This document shows, in pieces, positions 18,802-27,400 of a stretch of DNA of 64,000 bases (its first letter is position 1; each line of letters starts with the position of its first letter). Source of the stretch: Paenibacillus oryzae (lineage in GTDB: Bacteria; Bacillota; Bacilli; Paenibacillales; Paenibacillaceae); assembly GCF_001675045.1 (NCBI RefSeq), contig NZ_LYPA01000025.1, positions 21,832 through 85,831 on the forward strand. Reading direction: 5' to 3'. The notes below the pieces were generated by a model. That model was given only the letters and a program-made list of their open reading frames with translations, had not been told where the DNA came from and ran no database searches. Made by a program: the position numbers and the translations under genes.

Positions 18802-21192
18802 TTACTCCGTTCTGAGCGCAATAACCGGATCTTTTTTTGTCGCCGCTTTGGCTGGAATCAATCCCGCAATCAGCGTCAGGAACATGCTGCCGAGCACCAG
18901 CGCCGCGGAATGTGCCGCCGTTAACTGGGCTAATCCCTGGATACCCAGCGCGTTTGCAATGAGTACGTTAATAGCGGACGCCAGCGCATAAGAGATGACG
19001 ATGCCAATAGCGCCAGCCACAAATCCAACAATCAGAGTCTCTGCGTTGAATACGCGCGAAATGTCTTTTTTCCTTGCCCCGATGCTTCGCAATATGCCAA
19101 TTTCCTTTGTCCGCTCCAGCACCGATACATACGTAATGATGCCGATCATAATAGTGGAAACAACAAGCGAAATCGCCGCAAAGCCGATCAATACATAGGA
19201 AACAGTGTCGAGAACCGTCTGGATGACGGAGCCAATCATTTCGGACATGTCGCTGTAAACAACCTGATCGGCTTCCTCCCTTGTATCGTTGTAATCATCC
19301 AGGTATTGCTTGATTTTATCCTTGGCCGCAAAGTCTTTCGGAAAAATATTGATGCTCGACGGAGTTGTGTCCGCGCCAAGGCTTTTTAACCTAAGCTCCT
19401 TCGCTTCATCGTTGGCAAACGGCGCGTTCAGGATCACATCGCGGTCGGAATCCATTTGAGCCCGCGCAATATCGGACTGTTGCGCTTGCTCAACGACATA
19501 TTCCGTTAAAGCGGGCGTATACGCCAAACCTTCGGATAAGTAGCCGCTCGTTGTTGCTCCGTCTTCTTTAATCCGCAGAATGCCTGTAATCGTCAGCTCA
19601 ATGCCTTCATCGCTTCCGAATAAGACCTCATAAGAATCTGCGGCGGACGGAATAAACAGTCCGTTTTCCGTTTCCGTATAAAAGCTGTTGTTGGGAACTG
19701 CCTTCATCATCGTTTTTCCGATAAAATCGCTCAGCTTCCATTCCGCATGATCCGAAAAAATGCCAAGCTTTTCATAAAATGCCTTGTCCAGCCGGTTGTA
19801 TTCGTCAACCACAAGAGCGACTTCATTTGCTGCGCTGGGGTATCGGCTGCCTTCTCCAATCAAGTCATACATGGACAAAATAAACTCGTCATTATCCGGC
19901 AGCTCCTGCCAATAAGCCGGCGTCCCGCCAAAACCCGAAGGCCTGTCCATTGCCATTCCTGAAGATGTTTCAAATTTAACTACGTCATCCTCCGCTTTCG
20001 CCAGCAGGTTCATCTCCACCCCGTTACTATAGGAGACGGCATTTACAGCGCCCGGAAGAGCGTCCTGGATATCGGCAATATACCGGAAATAATCCTCCGT
20101 CAACACATTGACATGCTGCTCGACATTGGCGGCGCTATCGTAGCGGTACATCACGTCTCCTTCGGGAAATTCCTCCCCCGAGCTGCCGCTATTCGCAAAG
20201 GGAGAGCCGTCGGGCGGCTGCGGAGTCTGAATTTGCTGCACGCCTTGCGATATAGTCAGAGGAAAACCCGCTAGCGTCTCGGATTGCATATCGGAGATGT
20301 AGTTGGACAAGCCATTGGACAGCGCCAACACAAGCGCAACGCCGATAATGCCGATGCTGCCCGCAAAGGAGGTTATGAGCGTGCGGCCTTTTTTTGTCAG
20401 CAGATTTTTGAAGGAAAGGGACATTGCCGTCAGCAGCGACATGGAGGTTTTTCCGGGACTAAGCTTGCCGCTCCCTTGAGTGGCGGCTGCTTTGCCAGGT
20501 TTGTCATTGAGCATGAGCGGATTGCTGTCCGACTGCACCTCCCCGTCGCGCAAATGAATGATTCTGCTGCTGTAGTTTTCGGCCAAATCGCCATTGTGGG
20601 TGACCATGATCACCAGCTTTGTTTTTGAAATCTCCCTAAGAATATCCATTACCTGCAGGCTGGTCTGGCTATCCAGCGCGCCTGTCGGCTCATCAGCCAA
20701 AATAATATCGGGATTGTTTACTAGCGCTCTCGCAATAGCAACACGCTGCATTTGTCCGCCGGACAGCTGGTTTGGCCTTTTCTTAAGCTTGTCCCCCAGT
20801 CCCACGGATTCCAGAGCCTGCTTGGCTCTCTCCTTGCGTTCGGCTACCGAAACACCCGACAGCGTTAAAGCGATCTCTACATTTTGCAAAATCGTTTGAT
20901 GCGATATCAGGTTGTAGTTTTGAAAAACAAAACCGATGGAAGCATTCCTGTAAGCGTCCCAGTCCTTATCCTTAAAATGCTTGGTGGAGCTTCCTCCCAG
21001 AGAAAGATCCCCTTCGTCGTAACGGTCAAGCCCGCCGATAATATTAAGCAGCGTTGTTTTGCCGCAGCCGGACGGCCCCAGAATGGAAACAAACTCGCTT
21101 TCCCTGAATTCCAGCGAAACTCCCTTTAATGCCTGCACAACTTCGCCGCTGTTATAGGATTTTTTGATATCGGTTAATCTGAGTTTGGACAT
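18802..21192 (-). CDS. ABC transporter, ATPase fused to FtsX/MacB-type permease
   Basis: 796 aa. The N-terminal nucleotide-binding domain has Walker [10 protein letters not shown] (39-47), signature [10 protein letters not shown] and Walker [13 protein letters not shown]. It is followed by a linker, a membrane segment after a [15 protein letters not shown] motif, a large extracellular domain of about 330 residues, and three C-terminal membrane segments of the FtsX type ([16 protein letters not shown]). MacB-type transporters expel or sense peptides and lipids without a classical transport channel. The start at 21192 ([11 protein letters not shown]) has GGGGAGG upstream; the longer open frame does not. 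It lies downstream of a kinase-regulator pair, which likely controls it, as in antimicrobial-peptide detoxification modules. Confidence 0.88.
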   Translation of the reverse strand: MSKLRLTDIKKSYNSGEVVQALKGVSLEFRESEFVSILGPSGCGKTTLLNIIGGLDRYDEGDLSLGGSSTKHFKDKDWDAYRNASIGFVFQNYNLISHQTILQNVEIALTLSGVSVAERKERAKQALESVGLGDKLKKRPNQLSGGQMQRVAIARALVNNPDIILADEPTGALDSQTSLQVMDILREISKTKLVIMVTHNGDLAENYSSRIIHLRDGEVQSDSNPLMLNDKPGKAAATQGSGKLSPGKTSMSLLTAMSLSFKNLLTKKGRTLITSFAGSIGIIGVALVLALSNGLSNYISDMQSETLAGFPLTISQGVQQIQTPQPPDGSPFANSGSSGEEFPEGDVMYRYDSAANVEQHVNVLTEDYFRYIADIQDALPGAVNAVSYSNGVEMNLLAKAEDDVVKFETSSGMAMDRPSGFGGTPAYWQELPDNDEFILSMYDLIGEGSRYPSAANEVALVVDEYNRLDKAFYEKLGIFSDHAEWKLSDFIGKTMMKAVPNNSFYTETENGLFIPSAADSYEVLFGSDEGIELTITGILRIKEDGATTSGYLSEGLAYTPALTEYVVEQAQQSDIARAQMDSDRDVILNAPFANDEAKELRLKSLGADTTPSSINIFPKDFAAKDKIKQYLDDYNDTREEADQVVYSDMSEMIGSVIQTVLDTVSYVLIGFAAISLVVSTIMIGIITYVSVLERTKEIGILRSIGARKKDISRVFNAETLIVGFVAGAIGIVISYALASAINVLIANALGIQGLAQLTAAHSAALVLGSMFLTLIAGLIPAKAATKKDPVIALRTE

Positions 21193-21297
21193 GCTGTCAA
21201 TTCCTCCCCAACCTTTTTGAACTACGCCCATCATAGCAAGCAATAGTAAACTGGAGAGGGGACAAAAGGTAAACGGAAGGTTAATAAAGGCTTACAT

Positions 21298-21987
21298 TTA
21301 AAGTTTAAACCGGTAGCCCGCGCCCCATACGGTTTGAATATGCTTGGGGTATTGGGGATCGCTTTCGATTTTTTCGCGCAGCCGATTAATATGCACCGCT
21401 ACCGTTTTCAAATCGCCAATGGCGTCCATCTCCCAAATTCGCTCATACAATTGCTCCTTGCTGAACACGATATCGGGATTGGAAACAAGAAACAGCAGCA
21501 GCTCATATTCTTTATTTTTGAACTCCACTTCCTTCTGATGAACGTATACCCGGTGGGTTAGCTGGTTGATCCGGACCGGGCCGGCGTGCACCTCGCGCGT
21601 CCGATTAGCGCCGCCATTGGTTAACCGTTCGTATTGCGCCAGGTTTGCTTTTACTCTCGCAATCAGCTCCGTGGGCGAAAACGGCTTGGCAATGTAATCA
21701 TCCGCGCCTACGCCAAGCCCTCTTACTTTATCCACGATCTCGCTTTTGGCTGTCACCATGAGGATTGGAATATCGTATTTTTCACGAATCGCCTTGCATA
21801 GCTCGTACCCGCTCATCCCCGGCAGCATCAGATCCAGAAGAATCATATCGTAGCTTCCCGTTAACGCCAGGCGCAGGCCTTCATTACCATCCGCTGCAAT
21901 CGTTGCTTCAAACCCTTCGATTTCCAAAAAATCGCGTTCAATTTCGGCAATCGCCATATCGTCTTCAATAATCAGTATGTTTTTCAT
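21298..21987 (-). CDS. OmpR/PhoB-type response regulator
   Basis: 229 aa. The receiver domain has acidic pair ED (8-10), phospho-acceptor Asp52 (ILLDLMLPG) and the LMVTAKSE switch region. The C-terminal winged helix has VHINRLREKIESDPQYPKHIQTVWGAGYRFKL-like sequence. The start at 21987 (MKNILIIEDD) has AAGGAG 7 bases upstream, and its first 23 bases overlap the 3' end of the histidine kinase gene. The ABC transporter gene begins 105 bases downstream and is the likely target. Confidence 0.93.
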   Translation of the reverse strand: MKNILIIEDDMAIAEIERDFLEIEGFEATIAADGNEGLRLALTGSYDMILLDLMLPGMSGYELCKAIREKYDIPILMVTAKSEIVDKVRGLGVGADDYIAKPFSPTELIARVKANLAQYERLTNGGANRTREVHAGPVRINQLTHRVYVHQKEVEFKNKEYELLLFLVSNPDIVFSKEQLYERIWEMDAIGDLKTVAVHINRLREKIESDPQYPKHIQTVWGAGYRFKL

Positions 21988-23425
21988 GTTTCGCTCCTTC
22001 TTCGCCGGCATGCTTGGGTAACGTGATGATAATAGATAGTCCCTCCGATGGAGCAAGCTCCGCCTTGATCTCCCCGCCAAGGCGCTGAATGATTTTGGCG
22101 GAAATGGCCAAACCAAGACCGCTTCCGAGATCAGGCGTTTTTCTTGAAGCATCGCTGCGGTAGAACACGTCAAACAGCTTTTCCAGCTCCCCTGGAGATA
22201 CGCCCGGACCGTTGTCGCTTAACCTCAGCTTGATCATATCCTCTTCTTGCACAGCGGCCACCACCATTTTTCCCTGCTCCTTATTTCTGTATTTGAGGCT
22301 GTTTTCCAAAATATTTTGAATGACATTGCGAAACTGGACTACGTCCATAATCACTTCGCCTTGCGGAATCGGGTCAACGACCAGTATAGTCAATCCTTTT
22401 AGCTCATACTCAGCAGTAAACGCAGCCATTGTTTGCCGGAGCTCCTGGTCAAAATCCACAGCCTCCAGATGAAGCGGGAACTCCCCGATATCCAGCTTTG
22501 AAAATAAAAAGAGCTGGTTAATCAGATGCTCCAGGCTAGCTGTTTTGTGTTTGATAATATCAAAGTATTTGCGCTGCATCTGAGGCGTCGCAGCAACCCC
22601 TTTTTCAATTCCCTCCAGGTAAGCCTTAATCGAGGTCAGCGGAGTTCGCAGGTCATGGGATATGCCTGCAATCAGCTCCCTCCGGTTGTTTTCATCCCTT
22701 TGGCGTTCATTGACCATATGATACAGATGCTGCGCCATCTCGTTAAAGTCCGCGCACACGGATGCAAACTCATCCTGCTTTTCGTAATGAATCCGGTAGG
22801 TCAAGTTGCCGTCCCTTAGCTGATGAACGCCGTGGGACAAAATATGGATGGGATTCATAATGCCGCGAAAAACAAACCTGGTTAAGATCCGGTTTGTCCC
22901 GATTACCACAAAAACGAGAAGCACGATGGAGAACAAGCCGATATACAGCTGCTGCCTCGACTTGCTGGAACCATCGACTGTAAAATGAGTATCCGTTAAC
23001 ACAACCCCGTACGGCCCCGCCTTAATCCGGTATACCGAAAAAGTGTCCGTCACCAGCATAAACTGCTCCTCCTGCGTCAAATCCACCCCGGACAGGCGAT
23101 TGTGGTCCTGCGTTGCCGGATAAAGCAAATGTTGTCCCTCGTAAAGAGACAAGGTCAAGCCGCGATCCTCATATTCCTTATTAAAGGCATCAATGTCCGC
23201 TTCTATGCCTTCCCTGTTTTTACCGGAACCCCACGAAGCAGCCAATGTCTTGACTTTCTCCATCCGCTTAAACATGATGTCGCCTTGCTTAAAAGGCGGC
23301 GCCTCCCGAATGCCCGCCATGCCCGCATAAATCAATATGAAGCAAATTCCCGCCGCTATCATCAGCACAATCGGCAGCACAAGCATTAGAAAATTGGATA
23401 TATACAATCGCCGTTTCACGCTCAT
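21965..23425 (-). CDS. Sensor histidine kinase
   Basis: 486 aa membrane kinase with two transmembrane segments (about residues 9-36 and 160-178) around an extracytoplasmic sensor of about 120 residues. A HAMP region follows, then the H-box with His257 (SHDLRTPLTSIKAYLEG), an N-box NILENSLKYR, and G-boxes DNGPGVS and GSGLGLAI. It comes first in the unit and overlaps the regulator by 23 bases. Most Bacillales operons have the regulator first. The signal is unknown; an envelope stress or antimicrobial peptide is the likely type, given the MacB-like transporter. Confidence 0.92.
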   Translation of the reverse strand: MSVKRRLYISNFLMLVLPIVLMIAAGICFILIYAGMAGIREAPPFKQGDIMFKRMEKVKTLAASWGSGKNREGIEADIDAFNKEYEDRGLTLSLYEGQHLLYPATQDHNRLSGVDLTQEEQFMLVTDTFSVYRIKAGPYGVVLTDTHFTVDGSSKSRQQLYIGLFSIVLLVFVVIGTNRILTRFVFRGIMNPIHILSHGVHQLRDGNLTYRIHYEKQDEFASVCADFNEMAQHLYHMVNERQRDENNRRELIAGISHDLRTPLTSIKAYLEGIEKGVAATPQMQRKYFDIIKHKTASLEHLINQLFLFSKLDIGEFPLHLEAVDFDQELRQTMAAFTAEYELKGLTILVVDPIPQGEVIMDVVQFRNVIQNILENSLKYRNKEQGKMVVAAVQEEDMIKLRLSDNGPGVSPGELEKLFDVFYRSDASRKTPDLGSGLGLAISAKIIQRLGGEIKAELAPSEGLSIIITLPKHAGEEGAKHEKHTDY

Positions 23426-23504
23426 AGCCAGTTCACGCCCTCAAAGGTAGATAGCTATAAGTATAGAGCAAACGGAAGAAAAAGCTAATGCCACGCTTCG
23501 GGCA

Positions 23505-23535
23505 AAACAAAAAAACCGCCGCTTTTGCAGGCGAC
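23505..23535 (-). terminator. Terminator of the NRPS operon
   Basis: On the minus strand a short stem around CGCC/GGCG (two more wobble pairs, 9-base loop) followed by seven T. It lies 22 bases after the phosphopantetheinyl transferase stop, so it ends the NRPS operon. Confidence 0.65.
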
Positions 23536-23556
23536 AGTTTCAATGTTAATGGTTTG

Positions 23557-24267
23557 TTAAAGCAATTGCGCAGCATTCACCATGTTTACTCCATTCGACC
23601 TGACCGGGGACAAGGTGCATACTGACAATGCGTATCCGTCAGCTACATGATATGAACGCAGATACCAGAGGCGCGCCGATTCTGCTTCCGCAATAGCAGA
23701 GCCGCATTTCCCGGCCCCGATTCCGTCAGCCTCTTCGATTACGCTGAAGGAGTCAAGCGGAATGGAAAGTCCCTTTCCCAATGCCTTGATATAGCTTTCC
23801 TTGCCGGTCCAGATGTCATAGAAAAAACGGTTTCGCCGCTCCGCACTCACCCTGCACAAGGCTTCGTATTCAGCGGGAGCGAACATAGAGCGGGCAAGCT
23901 CCATGTCCGCTATCCCCACCTTCTCAATATCGATTCCGACAAGCTCGGAATGGTATGCCGCCACCGTCCAGATGCCGGAATGGGAGACATTGAATTGAAC
24001 CTCGCCCCCAACCAGCTCCGGCTTATTGTCCGCATTTCTCTTGAATAGAATCGCGCTGTCAGGCAAACCATAACGCTCTTTTAGCACATAACGAACAAGC
24101 ATATCTCCAGCCAACGACCGCCACTGGTCCTCCCAGCGGCGGAAACGGCTTATTCGCTGTGCTCGTTCCAGGGAGACAAGCTCAGACCAAGCCGCAATCC
24201 GTTCCTGTTCCCCCGACCCGTCAAATGGATTCATACTGACCGCATAGATGGCGGGAGCTTCCATCAT
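23557..24267 (-). CDS. sfp: 4'-phosphopantetheinyl transferase, Sfp type
   Basis: 236 aa. Transfers phosphopantetheine from CoA to carrier-domain serines. Family signatures are VGIDIEKV (110-117, Mg-binding Asp113 and Glu115) and [15 protein letters not shown] (153-167, Glu157 and Lys161). Length matches Sfp. The ATG overlaps the stop of the MbtH gene (ATGA), making it the last gene of the NRPS operon, where it would activate the two carrier domains encoded upstream. The pairing makes the cluster self-contained. Confidence 0.93.
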   Translation of the reverse strand: MMEAPAIYAVSMNPFDGSGEQERIAAWSELVSLERAQRISRFRRWEDQWRSLAGDMLVRYVLKERYGLPDSAILFKRNADNKPELVGGEVQFNVSHSGIWTVAAYHSELVGIDIEKVGIADMELARSMFAPAEYEALCRVSAERRNRFFYDIWTGKESYIKALGKGLSIPLDSFSVIEEADGIGAGKCGSAIAEAESARLWYLRSYHVADGYALSVCTLSPVRSNGVNMVNAAQLL

Positions 24268-24458
24268 CCCTGACGTAAGCTAAGCGGAGTCAAATCACTC
24301 CAAACCTCTTTAACGAAAGCCAAGCATTCATCCTTGGAACCATTTTTACCGGCGTTTCGCCAGCCTGCCGGAATAGTGAGATGCTGAGGCCAAAGCGCGT
24401 ATTGCTCTTCGTTATTTACAACGACCTGATAGCTTGCCTCCGACACTTGATTTTCCAT
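24264..24458 (-). CDS. MbtH-like protein (NRPS adenylation partner)
   Basis: 64 aa. Contains the family pattern [19 protein letters not shown], and [19 protein letters not shown] with the conserved Trp residues. MbtH proteins bind adenylation domains and are needed for solubility or activity of many of them. It has GGGAGGAAGG upstream, follows the large NRPS by 40 bases, and overlaps the phosphopantetheinyl transferase. Which of the two adenylation domains depends on it is not visible. Confidence 0.95.
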   Translation of the reverse strand: MENQVSEASYQVVVNNEEQYALWPQHLTIPAGWRNAGKNGSKDECLAFVKEVWSDLTPLSLRQG

Positions 24459-24498
24459 ATAACCTTCCTCCCTTTAATCGCTTATTAGATGTAAACCT

Positions 24499-27400
24499 TT
24501 AGAGTCCGACGCCCATCTGGCGGTCGGCCATCTGCTGGAGCTGATCCTTGTTCCGGATAATAACAGCGTCTGGCACAGCATCGGGAAGTATCGTCTCCAT
24601 ATAACGCAGTTGACGGTATTTCATGCCCATTACCGCCCAGATGAACAATATGATTCCTATCGTTGCAATAAGGAGGCTAATGCCCTTATCACCCGCTCCT
24701 CCGAACAAGCCGGATGACAGGGTTCCGGCAGGCAGCGACGCTGACAATGGCCCAAATACCGACGCAACCAGCGGTCCTGCAAGCAGGAAGCTAAGCGGCC
24801 GCATGCTGAAAGCCATAACCTGGTTTGTCGCCAAAACGCGTCCCTGCAGCTCCAGCCCGACCTTTGTTTGAATCAAGGCCAGCCAATGCGTATTAATAAA
24901 CGCCAGCGCCAGACCAAAGCCAAACAAGCCGATTATCGCTGTTACGAGGGAAGGATAAATGCCAACCACCGCAACCGATATCCCTGTAAGCATTACAAAA
25001 CCGACCATACCGTCCGCTCTGCGGTCAAAGCCGCCCCAAATGGCCATCAGAATAGAACCGACCAAAAGACCTGCGCCTTCAAAGGCAATAACGAGACCAA
25101 CCTTGTCGGCCGTCATAAACTGGAGCAGGAACGGTGTGGTGAGTACGTTGTACAAGCTCATAAAGAAGTTGACGACGATGAAAAACACAACCATCGCAAC
25201 GAGGCTTTTCCGTTGAATGATATATTTCCATCCCCCGATAATTTCTTTGCTCATCGGTTCTTCGCGTTTTTTGAACATCAAATTCGGGAACCGGATCAGC
25301 GACAAAATAATCATGGATGAGCTTAGCAAAATTAAATCAAGAAGAACGATCGTCTCCAGACCGATCAGCACAACCAAAGCGCCTCCCAGCGCCGGCGCCA
25401 TAATTCCGTTCAAGGACATGACGAGCTGTCCCAGGCCGTTGGCATGTCCCAAATACCGTTTTGGCACAAGCTGAGCCGTCGCAGCCTGATAAGCCGGCAT
25501 TGTAAATGCGCCTGCAATTGACCCTATGCCTGCGGCGACATAAATGGCCCATAACGCCAAGGCATCCAGATAAAGCATCGTGGCAATGAAGATGACCGAG
25601 CATAGCGCTAACGTTTGTCCCGCCAGCATAACCTTGCGCCTGTCATAGCGGTCAACCACCGCGCCTGCTACAGGCAGCAAAAGCAAGGTTGGCAAAATGG
25701 CATACAACGAAATGGTCGCATAATCCGATATCGAGCCGGTGCGATCATATACCCAGATGCCTAAAGCAAAACCGGTTAGCGAGGTCCCGATCGTAGCGAT
25801 AATTAAACATAAGGTTACGATAAGAAAAGATTTGACGCTTGGCTGAACCTCTCTTTTTTCAGGTTCAATTGCGGTCTCTTGAGCGGATGCGATCAGCGCC
25901 CTGGCCTCAGCGCCGGCGCTCGCTCTGCGAATCGCTTCGTCGTCCTTCTCATCACCCCATTTTGAAATTTGGAGCGCCACTATTTTGGTTACATGATCCG
26001 CTTGATGCTTGTGGAAATAATGGCCGGCGTCATCCACGATGTGCAAGTCGACTTGCCCGCTGAAGTCCTTCCACTCCATGTAACGCTCCTCGTAAAATTC
26101 CGTCATCCTATCCGCGCTGCCGACGATACAGGTTATCGGCGCTTTGAGCTTGGGCCTTTGCTCCTGAGCATATAGCGCCGTATAATAATCCTCCGCCTCC
26201 CGCGCATCATGCCGCAGGTTGCGAAGCACAAACTTTTGCTCCTCGGGCGAAATTTCATCGTCAAAGCCGCCAAAGGCGCGAATCATGTCCCGCACAAACT
26301 TGTCAGACGTCCATTTCTCGCGTGGGAAGAGGCGATGCCACCATTCCGTCAGCTTAAACGGCAGCCTGGCGCCCGGGAAAGTACCCGCCATGAACACCCC
26401 GTTTACTACAACATCCTGCTGCTCCAGAAGCAATGCAGTGCGAAGAACCATTGCTCCGCCCAAGCAATGGCCGTAGAGATAAACATCCCCTTTGGCCTTG
26501 CTCTTGATTTCCGCCGCCACCCGGGAAGCCGTCTCCTCCAGCGATGCAAGCGGCTGCTGGGGACGGCTGTAGTCATGCCCCGGAATTTCTACCGCAAACA
26601 GGGCGTAATTGGGCGGCAACGCTTTGGCCATGGGCTGGAACGTTATGGCGCTGCCGCCGCCGTAAGGGACGCAAACCAGCGTGCTTACTTTGCCGCCAAT
26701 CGTCGACGCCTTCTTGAATTCGATCAGAAGGTCCTCGCTCCTGGTCGCGCCGGAAGTCAGATGCTCCGCCAGCTCGCGAATCGTAGGATTTTGGAAAAGG
26801 TCCATGACGCTAAAGGAATTGCCCATTTTGCGTACAACCTTGATTGCCTTGAAGGAATCGCCGCCGAGATCAAAAAACTCGTCATCAATGCCAACCTGCT
26901 CAAGTCCCAGCACCTCTCGCCAGACAGCGGCGATCTCCAGCTCCTCCTTGGTCTGAGGTTCGGCAAAATCAGAATTGGCCGCTGTGTTGGATGCACTGGG
27001 GGGCGGAAGCAGCTGCCGGTCCAGCTTCCCGTTGGCATTAAGCGGCAGCCTTTCCATAATGACAAATGCAGACGGCACCATATAATCCGGCAAAATGGTT
27101 TTGATATGCTTGCGAATGCCGCTTACATCGGGCCCCTGCGCTGAAGATTGCAGCGTCGCATCAGCGCCCTCTTGGCCAGCTGACGTCTGGCGCTGCTCAG
27201 GCACCAGATAGGCAACAAGCCGCTTGTCGCCCGGCTCATCCTCGCGAATGATAACCACCGCGTCGCGCAAACCGCCCATCTGAAGTAAAACATGCTCGAT
27301 TTCGCCGGTTTCAACCCGATACCCGCGAATTTTGACCTGCTGATCCATCCTCCCGAAAAATTGGATGTTTCCATCATGCAAATGCCGCACCAAATCCCCT

